NCBI RefSeq assembly: GCF_030014955.1
Contig: NZ_JAGRPV010000001.1
Span: 4,712,001-4,776,000 of the forward strand
Direction of reading: 5' to 3'
DNA: 64,000 nucleotides
Origin: Cohnella hashimotonis
GTDB taxonomy: Bacteria; Bacillota; Bacilli; Paenibacillales; Paenibacillaceae
Positions within the stretch are counted from its first letter, which is position 1. Each line of letters starts with the position of its first letter. This document shows positions 54,475-61,720 of this stretch, one piece after another. The position numbers and the translations under genes are program-made. The notes beneath the pieces are model-generated. The model saw only the letters and a program-made list of their open reading frames with translations, made no database searches and was not told the DNA's origin.

Positions 54475-55188
54475 TTTCCCTCTCTCCTCACCTAGAAACG
54501 CTATATCGTGAGTATAGAGGAGATGCCGTCAGACGGTAATGTACGATCGGGCATGCCCCGCATGTACCTTTGGGCAATGATTGTAAAGCTCCGAATCGTC
54601 ACTTGGCATAATCAACGTTGTTTGAATTTTTGCCTTTGCTTAAAGGCATGCTAATGGAGTAATCTCGACAATTGCTTCGTATTTAATCTATCCGGCTTCG
54701 TCTAATTCTTTAGCTAATGAGGCTGCAGCACAAGGTGCATGCACAGTTTTGGTACGCAACAACACCGTCGCGCGGTTGGTCAACAAGAGCCCAAACTGAG
54801 GAAGATGTCACGGACTTTGACGTGTAGCGAGGTAACGAAGAAGTGCATCGCTCGAACGATTGACAAGCGGAGCGCTGCGTGCGCCTAATCAAGGAGTGCT
54901 CGGCCGCGCCAACATTTTCGGCTACGGCGAAGTCTATCAGTACAATCGCTCGAGCACGCTGATATCGGCCTACAAGCATCTGGAGAATCATCAGCAGTTC
55001 CTAAATTACGTCAAACGCGAGAAAGACCCCAGAGTACAATGCGTTGAAGACGTTTTTCAACAAGCGGGAAGCCGTCGTATAGTCAGATTAATGAGAAAGC
55101 AGGCGTCCTATCGGAAGTAACCCAGCCTTCCCATTGTATAGCGGTTCAGCCGGTTTATCCGTGCTGCTTTTGTTTTTGAGAACATGGA
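54475..55188. other. Long stretch without a recognisable gene
   Basis: About 700 bp between the MMPL start and the nucleotidyltransferase stop. It is fairly AT-rich next to the MMPL start and contains one doubtful plus-strand ORF (54860-55120). I see no RNA gene, repeat or terminator of note. It is probably decayed coding DNA. Confidence 0.5.
54860..55120 (+). CDS. Doubtful 86-codon ORF of unknown function
   Basis: TTG 54860 opens 86 codons with a protein-like composition (NIFGYGEVYQYN; KHLENHQQFLNYVKREKDPR) and a basic C terminus. It has no convincing ribosome site and no family I recognise. It may be the end of a decayed gene. Confidence 0.25.
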   Translation: MTSGALRAPNQGVLGRANIFGYGEVYQYNRSSTLISAYKHLENHQQFLNYVKREKDPRVQCVEDVFQQAGSRRIVRLMRKQASYRK

Positions 55189-55977
55189 TCAGCGATCCGC
55201 AAGGGGAGGTTCATGCTCCAACCAATTCCATTCATTGTTGTCGACGAACAAACTAACCGCTTTCTCGAACGAAATTCCCGGATCTCGAAAGCCGAGCAGC
55301 ATGGTCGCGAAAGACATGCACTTATCAACGGTAGGCGTGTTCAGCAGATCTTCCGCCTGCTTATCGAAATGATCAGGCTTATTAGGCGCCTGTTTGATTG
55401 CCTTCATCAAGTCCTTGTGGCAGGGGAACAACATACGGTTATGCGCGAGAATAATTCGGCCACCGAACAGCACGAGCTGTGTTGCCGAATGATGGAGAAG
55501 ATATAAGTTATTTTTCTGGGCCGCCTCATTCGAAAAATAGTAACCGTACAGATAAATTTGGGCATAGAAATCTCGTAGATTCCGCTCACGATTCGCTTCC
55601 GGATAAACCGGAATTCGGTCTATCACAGATTGAAGGCCTTCGATACGCGAGTAGACTGTCTTGGAACCAATGAAGGCGTTCCGGGTTGGCTCGCTTCCCC
55701 GCTCTGAAGCCAACTTCAGGAACTGGACGTTCACCATCTTCCCATCGATATATCCTCCCTCGTAATCGCAAATATCGCGGTTCAGATACGACAGATCATT
55801 GGATTGCTTCCGTCTCTCGTAAGCTTCGTCAGTTAGAACTAGGAAAACATCCACATCCGACGACTCTCTTGCCCTATTCTGCGCGACAGAACCTGCGGTC
55901 ACAAGTGCCAATACGTCGGAGTCTTGTTTCAGCTCTTCCACAAGCGCGTCCAAAGCTCTTTGATGATGGTCGTACAT
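55189..55977 (-). CDS. Nucleotidyltransferase-fold protein (aminoglycoside adenylyltransferase-like)
   Basis: About 262 residues. The nucleotidyltransferase signature GSVAQ..SSDVDVFLVL gives the two metal-binding Asp residues, with a helical C-terminal half. Relatives include ANT-type aminoglycoside adenylyltransferases and many uncharacterised MNT proteins, so resistance is possible but unproven. I chose ATG 55977, with AAGGAGG 11 bases upstream. GTG 56010 lies almost at the expected transcription start and has no ribosome site. The promoter block at 56020-56070 is nearly the same as that of the rhamnosidase operon. Confidence 0.75.
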   Translation of the reverse strand: MYDHHQRALDALVEELKQDSDVLALVTAGSVAQNRARESSDVDVFLVLTDEAYERRKQSNDLSYLNRDICDYEGGYIDGKMVNVQFLKLASERGSEPTRNAFIGSKTVYSRIEGLQSVIDRIPVYPEANRERNLRDFYAQIYLYGYYFSNEAAQKNNLYLLHHSATQLVLFGGRIILAHNRMLFPCHKDLMKAIKQAPNKPDHFDKQAEDLLNTPTVDKCMSFATMLLGFRDPGISFEKAVSLFVDNNEWNWLEHEPPLADR

Positions 55978-56020
55978 GTATTCAAATTCCTCCTTGTCCA
56001 AGAATGCCACTTATTCCTAG

Positions 56021-56070
56021 AATATAACAGAACACAGCGTCGTAAACGATGTGAATTTGCGCCATTTTCA
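56021..56070 (-). promoter_or_regulatory. Promoter/operator block similar to that of the rhamnosidase operon
   Basis: The block AAACGATGTGAATTTGCGCC (56044-56063) continues with ATTTTCA. It differs at two positions from the block at 34654-34680. A -10 TATATT (56021-56026, minus) lies 18 bp downstream, the same distance as at 34.6 kb. Expression would start about 35 bp before ATG 55977. Confidence 0.45.
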
Positions 56071-56136
56071 GAAAACAAGACCTTCAGTCATACCGATAGT
56101 GGCGAGAGCAGGAGACTAAAGCAGAGCCTGTCCGCA

Positions 56137-56177
56137 AAAAAGCAGGTATGCCCAGTTTTCCGGCATACCTGCTTTTT
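56137..56177. terminator. Strong bidirectional terminator
   Basis: Sixteen-bp stem starting AAAAAGCAGGTATGCC pairs with GGCATACCTGCTTTTT; A and T runs serve both strands. It lies between the SIS remnant and the nucleotidyltransferase promoter. The 15 bases just upstream, GCAGAGCCTGTCCGC, recur at 60796-60810. Confidence 0.85.
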
Positions 56178-56221
56178 GAGGGAACGTACTAGAGAAATTC
56201 TAAAAGCTCAACCTCCCGCTT

Positions 56222-56612
56222 TTATTGCGAGCGATCAAATAATTCAAGTTCAAGCAAACTGCAAAGGGTATGGTAAATCGGAAGATGTTGTTCTTGAATA
56301 TCAGCCGTAGTTAAGAAACGCGCCAGAGTATAGCTCCGCTAGTCTACCGCCTTCACCACCCGTCAAGCCGATCGATGAAGCGCCCAGCGCATACGCGACC
56401 TGAACCGCTCTTATCACATTAAGCGGATGGCCCGAGGTGCTGATCGCCAGCAGGACATCTCCAGGCTTGGCCAATCCGTAAACCTGCTGAGCAAAGATCT
56501 TGTCCGGAGCGTCATTGTTGGATATCGCGCTGATGAGGGCGGCATGACCAGCAAATGAAACGGCAGACAGTGCTCCCTGCAAACGATCGGCTAAATAAAC
56601 GCCCTCCGTCAT
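56222..56612 (-). pseudogene. SIS-domain phosphosugar isomerase (GmhA-like), truncated and frameshifted
   Basis: The frame from 56612 reads LSAVSFAGHAALISAISNN, IFAQQVYGLAKPGDVLLAIS, TSGHPLNVIRAV and GLTGGEGGRLAEL, the core of a sedoheptulose-7-phosphate isomerase-like protein. Near 56330-56345 the frame shifts. The C terminus continues as FLTTADIQEQHLPIYHTLCS and LLELELFD to a stop at 56222. About 70 N-terminal residues are missing, since the SDR gene ends only 15 bp away. The gene is not functional. Confidence 0.8.
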
Positions 56613-56627
56613 GAAGGCCGACTCGAT

Positions 56628-57470
56628 TTACTCAAAATCAGCGTTGATCGTGACTTCCTTCCAATCTTCTATATCGGCCAGCAAGCTCGTGAATTTATGA
56701 GTTGCTGCTTGATAAGCGGCTTTACCGAGAAGTAAGCGAAGCGGCGGCTTGGAGGCTTCGACCACCTTTATTACCGCATCTGCGGCTTTCACAGGATCGC
56801 CGGACTCTTGTCCGTTGCTCTGCTGAACGCCTTTTAACATTTGCCCGACCACCGATTGCTGTAACTCAGGGATCTGAGTATCCGTTTTAACGGAGGAACG
56901 TCCGCCCCAGTCCGTGCGGAAGCCACTGGGCTCAATTAAAGTTACCGCGATGTTGAACGGCGTCAATTCTTTGGCCAAGCTCTCTGAAACTCCTTCAACC
57001 GCATACTTGGTTGCGTGATAATAACCGAGGGTCGGGAATGAAGTCAAGCCGCCAATAGACGAGAAATTAATGATATGGCCCGACTTCTGCGCTCTCATAT
57101 GAGGCAAGACGGCATTGGTCATATGCATAAGTCCCCAGAAGTTGACTTCAAACATCCGGCGCGTCTCTTCTTCGACACTTTCCTCAACCGAACTAAAATA
57201 GCCGATTCCAGCATTATTGATCAGTACGTCAATACGTCCAAACTTCCTGATCGTCTGCTCAACCGCGTCTTTAATTTGTTCATCGTTCGTTACATCCAGC
57301 GTCAGTGCAAGCGTGTTTTCTTCGTTTCCGGATACGATATCTTGAATCTGCTCGATCTTGCGCGCCGTCACGACTACTTTATAGCCGGCTTCGATGGCTT
57401 GCTTTGCGATCTGGCGGCCAAACCCGGTTGAGCAACCGGTAATAAACCATACTTTTTGCTGTAAAGACAT
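56628..57470 (-). CDS. SDR-family NAD(P)-dependent oxidoreductase
   Basis: A 280-residue classical short-chain dehydrogenase. It has the cofactor loop TGCSTGFG (about 11-18), NNAG (about 85-88), the catalytic Ser in NFSSIGG and YHATK with Tyr and Lys. ATG 57470 has AAAGGAG 8 bases upstream; the frame is open to 57509. A MerR-type promoter precedes it (57501-57531), so the MerR regulator encoded just upstream is its likely controller. The substrate is unknown. It is unrelated in detail to the SDR domain fused to GH3 at 27.4 kb. Confidence 0.9.
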   Translation of the reverse strand: MSLQQKVWFITGCSTGFGRQIAKQAIEAGYKVVVTARKIEQIQDIVSGNEENTLALTLDVTNDEQIKDAVEQTIRKFGRIDVLINNAGIGYFSSVEESVEEETRRMFEVNFWGLMHMTNAVLPHMRAQKSGHIINFSSIGGLTSFPTLGYYHATKYAVEGVSESLAKELTPFNIAVTLIEPSGFRTDWGGRSSVKTDTQIPELQQSVVGQMLKGVQQSNGQESGDPVKAADAVIKVVEASKPPLRLLLGKAAYQAATHKFTSLLADIEDWKEVTINADFE

Positions 57471-57500
57471 GTAACTCACTCCTTTAGAATGTATATATCC

Positions 57501-57531
57501 ACTGTACATCTTTAAGTTAACTTTAAGTCAA
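57501..57531 (-). promoter_or_regulatory. MerR-type promoter with 19-bp spacer upstream of the SDR gene
   Basis: TTGACT (57526-57531) and TACAGT (57501-57506) on the minus strand are 19 bp apart, 2 bp longer than optimal. The spacer contains TTAAAGTTAACTTAAA. Over-long spacers with a dyad inside are the hallmark of MerR-activated promoters. Confidence 0.7.
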
Positions 57532-57555
57532 TAGGAGACAATGGAATTGGCCGGG

Positions 57556-57924
57556 TTAATTTTTTTTCTTATGCATTAAAACGTCATAAACGGTGATTTT
57601 ACGAATGATCTTTTCCAGATGATACTGTGTTTTTGCTAACGATTTCTCTACATTGCTTTTATGCTCCAATAGGAATTCTCGTCGGATGTCCAGCGTTTCA
57701 TCCCCTTGCTGGATAAGATTCGTGTAGGCTTTTATTTCTTCGATGGACATCCCTGTATCTTTTAAAGCCACAACCAATTCAAGCCACTCAAGTATTTTAT
57801 CGTTATACATTCTTCGTCCGTTGGTGTTCCTATTTACATCGGGAAGGATACCTTCTTGTTCATAGTAACGTAGCGTAGACGCCGGAATTCCGGTTATTTT
57901 TACAATCTCGTTAATGCTATACAA
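57556..57924 (-). CDS. MerR-family transcriptional regulator
   Basis: A 122-residue regulator. Residues 1-70 are the winged helix-turn-helix (YSINEIVKITGIPASTLRYY, then EQEGILPDVNRNTNGRRMY). A dimerisation helix (about 75-115) follows. The start is TTG 57924 with AAAGGTGG 9 bases upstream; the longer frame to 57981 lacks a ribosome site. It has no metal-binding cysteines, so it is of the organic-effector type. It lies 85 bp upstream of the SDR gene on the same strand and probably controls both itself and that gene. Confidence 0.88.
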   Translation of the reverse strand: MYSINEIVKITGIPASTLRYYEQEGILPDVNRNTNGRRMYNDKILEWLELVVALKDTGMSIEEIKAYTNLIQQGDETLDIRREFLLEHKSNVEKSLAKTQYHLEKIIRKITVYDVLMHKKKN

Positions 57925-57943
57925 ATTTAATAACCACCTTTTA

Positions 57944-57959
57944 TTAAAGTTGACTTTAA
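57944..57959. promoter_or_regulatory. Near-perfect palindrome upstream of merR-type gene
   Basis: TTAAAGTTGACTTTAA is palindromic except at the centre and resembles the dyad in the SDR promoter. It is probably the autoregulatory site of the MerR protein. Confidence 0.55.
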
Positions 57960-58084
57960 GATATTTCACATTAGCTCTCAAGTCAATATTAGCTTATAGT
58001 CTTGTCGTTGTGCTGTGACAATGTCACCTTAACTGTTCTGAGATAATGTCACTATGGGACATGAGACAGTGACATTGAGCAGAT

Positions 58085-58591
58085 TTGAAGAAAATCGTCG
58101 TGGTGGAGAAGATCATTAGCGGACATATGGCGAACGCGGAAGGAGCAGCAGCACTGGGACTGACCAGTAGACAGGTGATGCGATTAAAAAAGAGGTATGT
58201 GACGGAGGGAGGGGCAGCGGCGCTTGCTCACCGCTACCGCGGCAGGAAGCCTGCTCATGCACTTGCAGACGATACGAAAGAACGCGTAGCAGCACTCTAC
58301 AATCAGCAGTATGTCGGAAGCAATAACTGCCACCTTGCAGAACTGCTTACCGAGCGTGACGCACTGGAGCTAAGTCCTTCCAGTGTGCGTCGGATTTTAC
58401 TCTCCAAGGGCTTGAAGCAAGCAAAGCAACGACGCCGCAAAAAGGCACATCAGCCGCGAGAACGCCGTTCCAAGCCGGTGCACTCTGGCAAATCGATGCG
58501 GTATTGGGTCACGCCCGTTACCCATTTTGATTCGGTGCATATGCTTCAAATTGGCGAGCTAGGACGTTTTTCACGACGCACAGAATGGAGT
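58085..58591 (+). pseudogene. ISNCY-family transposase, 5' part only
   Basis: The frame reads AALGLTSRQVMRLKKRYVTE, then GAAALAHRYRGRKPAHAL and LSPSSVRRILLSKGLKQAKQ: an N-terminal helix-turn-helix and linker of ISNCY transposases. Near 58470 the frame shifts to GALWQIDAVLGHARYPF and then stops; the first catalytic Asp is in WQID. At 58592 the sequence switches to IS3-type DNA. The rest of the transposase is gone. Confidence 0.7.
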
Positions 58592-59399
58592 TGTCAAAAA
58601 AAGTGCAGTTTGAAAACACCCTCATTCAGAATCCCGTTACTAAGCTGCTTGTGACAGCATTCTTTCTCGATAAACAATTGGGGGGCCATCCCCCTGGATT
58701 CGAGGAGTAGATCCTTCGCCTGTTGTAGTAGACCATAATGTATCTGAAGATAATCGATTTAATGTAAGCCATTGAATAGCGTTCTGTGTTGATCTTGTAA
58801 AGCTTCTCTTTCTTTAGCGTAGCAAAAAAGCTTTCCATCCTTGCGTTATCATAGCAACGCCCTGTGCCGCTCATGCTCTGAACGGCACCTCGTTTAGCCA
58901 GACTTTCCCGGAAAGCATGGCTCGTGAACTGGCTGCCTCGATCGCTGTGATAAATCATTCCGTGAGCATTTCTCGCTTTACAAGCGTTCTCAAAGGCTTG
59001 AATGCAGAGTTCCTTACGCATGTTGTCGCCCATGGCGAGGCCTACGACCGCTCCGTTGAAACAATCCAGTACCGCGGACAGATATAGCTTGCCGTCTGAA
59101 CAAGGGACTTCGGTGATATCTGATAGCCACTTTTGGTTAAGTGCTGAGGATTTAAAGTCTCTTTGGATCAGGTTCTCGCTCTTTTGCGCTGCGGCATCCT
59201 CACGTGTAATACCGTTTGGATGGCGCTTTGCTTTTTTAGCAGTCCGTGCTTTTTCATAACTCTATAGACCGTGCTGTAGCTGGTCGTAACAACTATTTGT
59301 AACAGCGCCAGCAGAATACGCTGAACACCGTAATTGCTGTTGTCATGTTCCCCGATGATTTCTTTGATTTTGACCAGAAGGCGTTGCTGCTTCTCCTGC
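58592..59399 (-). mobile_element. IS3-family element remnant (orfB only, frameshifted)
   Basis: Reading on the minus strand from 59399: LLVKIKEIIGEHDNSNYGVQ, VMKKHGLLKK, then a frameshift at an A-run near 59240. It continues as HPNGITREDAAAQKSENL, LNQKWLSDITEV, IYHSDRGSQFTSHAFRESL and GRCYDNARMESFFATLKKE to a stop at 58626. These are the DDE integrase-core motifs of IS3 transposases. OrfA and the start of orfB are absent. TGTCAAAAAAAGTGCAG at 58592 looks like the right terminal repeat. The element sits at the break of the ISNCY transposase. Confidence 0.75.
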
Positions 59400-59540
59400 T
59401 TATTCTACAGAAGGATGGAACTTATTGCTTTCCAGTTCACTTAGAGTCCCTTGTGAAATGCCGATTGCCTGAGTAAATGCTACTTGATTTAGTTCATGAA
59501 GTTTTCTGACATACTTGATCCTTGCTCCAATGGAGTCCAT
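59400..59540 (-). pseudogene. N-terminal fragment of an XRE-family regulator
   Basis: 46 codons from ATG 59540, preceded by GGGGGAAA. It reads IGARIKYVRKLHELNQVAF, then IGISQGTLSELESNKFHP: a helix-turn-helix of the lambda-repressor type up to its last helix. The IS3 remnant begins right after the stop. The regulator was cut by the insertion or by a later deletion. Confidence 0.55.
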
Positions 59541-59676
59541 TTTCCCCCGCCTTATAAAAATGTTCCCGAATGATTATTATCATCGAGACCACTTGTAGTT
59601 GATATTTATTAGCTCAGAACAGCAACGGAACACCAACATTAATGTCCAGATACCAACATTAATGTCACCGAACACC

Positions 59677-60389
59677 ACACCACCCTTTGCGGCCGCTCTC
59701 ACTCCACTGTTACACTCTTCGCCAAATTCTGCGGCTAATCCACTCATACCTAGCGAGCGAGCTTATACGACTGCAGCTACAGATAGAGCACCACAAGAGC
59801 TGTATCGCTCTGGATACCACTCATCCCTGGCACGCTACCGCTATCGCTCAATCACTTTATTACGCTCAGATCCTCACAAGACGGTTGTGAAAGTTCGAAT
59901 GTCTGGGCAGTGTCTTGCTTTCTGCAAAGATCTTCGCGGAAGTAGATGATGAGAACATCGTTCCCGATCAGGACAAGCGTACTTGCTTATGTCCCATGCG
60001 GTCTACGCTTCCAAGTGAAAGTATGGAATCTACTTCAGTTTGAGTGAGTCTTTAAGCGCTATGACGAACTGATGCCGTTACCGATAAAGAACAGGCGGTC
60101 CGCCTTGGCGCGCGATCGACTCGGCGTTTCCAATGACCAATACGGCTCGATCCAAAATGTACTCGACCGCTCCACCATTGAGGCATGATGTGCACGATCT
60201 TGGTTTTTTTGTGCGTGCCCCGCTTTTGGGCCATGTACGGCTCGACGAGACAGTAATCTCAGTTTCTGTTCACATAGGGATGACTCGGCTATCTCGCAGA
60301 CGACTGAGCTCGCAAGCATTGTAAATTGCATAACACAAACGCCGTCACGCTCACAACCACGTCCAAGTGGACGTGGTAAATAGTCGTTG
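59677..60389. other. Stretch without a recognisable gene
   Basis: About 700 bp between the IS remnants and the att-like repeat. All open frames are short and have unnatural composition. A perfect hairpin ACCACGTCC/GGACGTGGT with a 4-base loop lies at 60356-60377, without a T run. This is probably decayed mobile DNA. Confidence 0.5.
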
Positions 60390-60410
60390 TTTGGTGGAGC
60401 CAAGGGGGAT
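60390..60410. repeat. att-like copy of the tRNA-Ala 3' end
   Basis: Twenty-one bases beginning TTTGGTGGAGCCAAGGG are identical to 60595-60615, the 3' end of tRNA-Ala with its encoded CCA. The copies are in direct orientation, 205 bp apart. A duplicated tRNA 3' end is the standard footprint of an integrative element. Confidence 0.65.
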
Positions 60411-60543
60411 AACGATATCCTGATTCAATTTGCTGACGAAGCGCATTCACCGAAGTAGAGCGCTGCGGTAGATATCGATGCCATGCTCGTCCGCCTCCGG
60501 CTCCCTGCGCGTGGAACGCCCCCCTGGGGCTCGCCCCCTACGG

Positions 60544-60606
60544 GGCTCCACCAAATGCAAAAAACACGCCTCATCGGCGTGTCTGAAGTTTGCATTTGGT
60601 GGAGCC
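60544..60606 (-). terminator. Terminator of tRNA-Ala, copy 3 of the dispersed palindrome
   Basis: Stem ACACGCC/GGCGTGT (60564-60570/60576-60582) with a T run on the minus strand. It lies inside a perfect 16-bp inverted repeat GGCTCCACCAAATGCA (60544-60559) and its complement (60591-60606). The inner 46 bp match 13422-13467 almost exactly. The outer arm repeats the tRNA 3' end in inverted orientation. Confidence 0.7.
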
Positions 60607-60615
60607 AAGGGGGAT
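60595..60615. repeat. att-like core at the tRNA-Ala 3' end
   Basis: Partner of the 21-bp direct repeat at 60390-60410. It covers the encoded CCA, the acceptor stem and part of the T stem of tRNA-Ala. Confidence 0.65.
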
Positions 60616-60672
60616 CGAACCCCTGACCTCATCGCTGCCAGCGATGCGCTCTCCCAGCTGAGCTATGGCCCC
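60597..60672 (-). tRNA. tRNA-Ala (anticodon GGC)
   Basis: 76 nt including encoded CCA. Acceptor stem GGGGCCA/TGGCTCC, D arm GCTC..GAGC, anticodon arm CATCG-CTGGCAG-CGATG with anticodon GGC, T arm AGGGG-TTCGATC-CCCCT. All four arms pair (one G-T in the acceptor stem). It marks the border between the degraded accessory zone and the core genes. Confidence 0.97.
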
Positions 60673-60778
60673 ATATGATCTGTCGTTCGTTGGCGACAAG
60701 AATGATCTTACCACAGGATGAAAAGCTATGTCAACAATAATTTAGACCAAGATTTGTTGATAAATGCGAAGCTTACAA

Positions 60779-60802
60779 GCTCTGCCCGGTGGGGAGCAGA
60801 GC
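60779..60802 (-). terminator. Hairpin after nrdR
   Basis: GCTCTGC (60779-60785) pairs with GCAGAGC (60796-60802), extended by CCC/GGG in the middle. It lies 35 bp past the nrdR stop and lacks a T run, so it may be a weak terminator. Confidence 0.4.
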
Positions 60803-60837
60803 CTGTCCGCCATTTACATGAATTTTGCACAGGCAGG

Positions 60838-61299
60838 TCAAATCCCGTGCTTGTTGATCAGAACGTTCAACTCTTTAAGGAACATGTTGATGTCCTTGAA
60901 CTGCCGGTACACGGACGCGAAGCGCACGTAGGCGACTTCGTCGACCGGGTACAGCTGCTCCATGACGCTCTCGCCGATCATGTTGCTGTCGATCTCCGCC
61001 TGGGCGGTGTTGCGCAGCTCGCGCTCGACGTTGGAGACGAGGATCTCGAGCTGTCCGACGGACACCGGGCGCTTCTCGCAAGCGCGCAGCAGGCCGCGCA
61101 GCAGCTTTTCGCGGCTGAACTCCTCGCGGCTGCCGTCTTTTTTGATGACGATGAGCGGCGTCTCTTCGACCATCTCGAACGTCGTGAAGCGGCGATTGCA
61201 GGATTCGCATTCGCGACGCCGGCGGATCGACTTGTTGTCGTTGGCCGGACGGGAGTCCAGCACCTTCGTACCGTTGTAGTCGCAATAAGGACATTTCAT
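60838..61299 (-). CDS. nrdR: Transcriptional repressor NrdR
   Basis: A 153-residue regulator of ribonucleotide reductase genes. The N-terminal zinc ribbon has Cys3, Cys6, Cys31 and Cys34 ([22 protein letters not shown]). The ATP-cone domain (about 49-139) binds ATP or dATP ([19 protein letters not shown]). Full length, with AAGGAGAG before ATG 61299. In Bacillus and relatives nrdR lies near coaE and ytaF, as here. Its targets are outside the window. Confidence 0.97.
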   Translation of the reverse strand: MKCPYCDYNGTKVLDSRPANDNKSIRRRRECESCNRRFTTFEMVEETPLIVIKKDGSREEFSREKLLRGLLRACEKRPVSVGQLEILVSNVERELRNTAQAEIDSNMIGESVMEQLYPVDEVAYVRFASVYRQFKDINMFLKELNVLINKHGI

Positions 61300-61415
61300 A
61301 TATCGACGGCTCTCCTTCGACGAGAGAAACTTTTTTTAAATTTCCAAGCCTTCCCTTACATGATTCCGGGAATAAGGCACATAATACGTTTACCAACCGC
61401 GAGGAGGTGAACAAC

Positions 61416-61637
61416 ATGAGCCAAGGAAACAACAGCAACAGCAACAACCTGGTGGTACCTCAATCTCACGGTGCGCTTGACCAACTGAAGTATGAAGTTG
61501 CTCAAGAACTCGGCATCGCAATCCCGCAAGACGGTTACTACGGGAACATGGTTACTCGCGACACCGGTTCGATCGGTGGCAGCATCACTAAGCGTCTGGT
61601 GCAAATCGCCGAGCAACAACTCGCAGGCCGTTTCTAA
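61416..61637 (+). CDS. Alpha/beta-type small acid-soluble spore protein
   Basis: A 73-residue DNA-binding spore protein that coats and protects DNA in dormant spores. The two conserved blocks are present: LKYEVAQELGI, which contains the germination protease site, and GSIGGSITKRLVQIAEQQLA. An Asn/Ser-rich N terminus precedes them. ATG 61416 has the strong AGGAGG 8 bases upstream; GTG 61407 lies inside that site and is rejected. It is transcribed alone, presumably by sigma-G, and ends at the terminator 61672-61706. It shows that the organism makes spores. Confidence 0.95.
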   Translation: MSQGNNSNSNNLVVPQSHGALDQLKYEVAQELGIAIPQDGYYGNMVTRDTGSIGGSITKRLVQIAEQQLAGRF

Positions 61638-61671
61638 GTTTCTGCTCTACACCTAGGTAATTCAATAATAA

Positions 61672-61706
61672 GGAGTCTTGAAGCTTCTCGCTTCAGGGCT
61701 TCTTTT
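61672..61706 (+). terminator. Terminator of the SASP gene
   Basis: GGAGTCTTGAAGC pairs with GCTTCAGGGCTTC (three G-T pairs), followed by TTTT. It lies between convergent genes. Confidence 0.7.
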
Positions 61707-61720
61707 CCATTTTAACGCGC

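Larger units (their letters stand above)
58015..59668 (+). mobile_element. Remnant of an ISNCY-type insertion sequence with uncertain ends
   Basis: Both edges begin with GTGACA-like sequence in inverted orientation, and CTGTTCTGAG occurs inward from the left edge (58033) with its inverse at 59613-59622. The distances from the edges differ, so the ends are a guess. Near the right edge ACCAACATTAATGTC is repeated twice in tandem. The transposase inside is broken and an IS3-type remnant and a regulator fragment occupy the middle. Confidence 0.35.

Noticed and set aside
59687..59890. Coding potential in 59.6-60.3 kb
   Set aside because: All frames are short with unnatural composition; no homologous motif could be read in any of the six.
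60447..60632. Minus-strand ORF across the tRNA-Ala terminator
   Set aside because: It overlaps the tRNA and its terminator palindrome and has no motif.
56122..60810. 15-bp repeat GCAGAGCCTGTCCGC at 56122 and 60796
   Set aside because: Identical in both places and next to hairpins, but two copies of 15 bp are not enough to define an element from this window alone.
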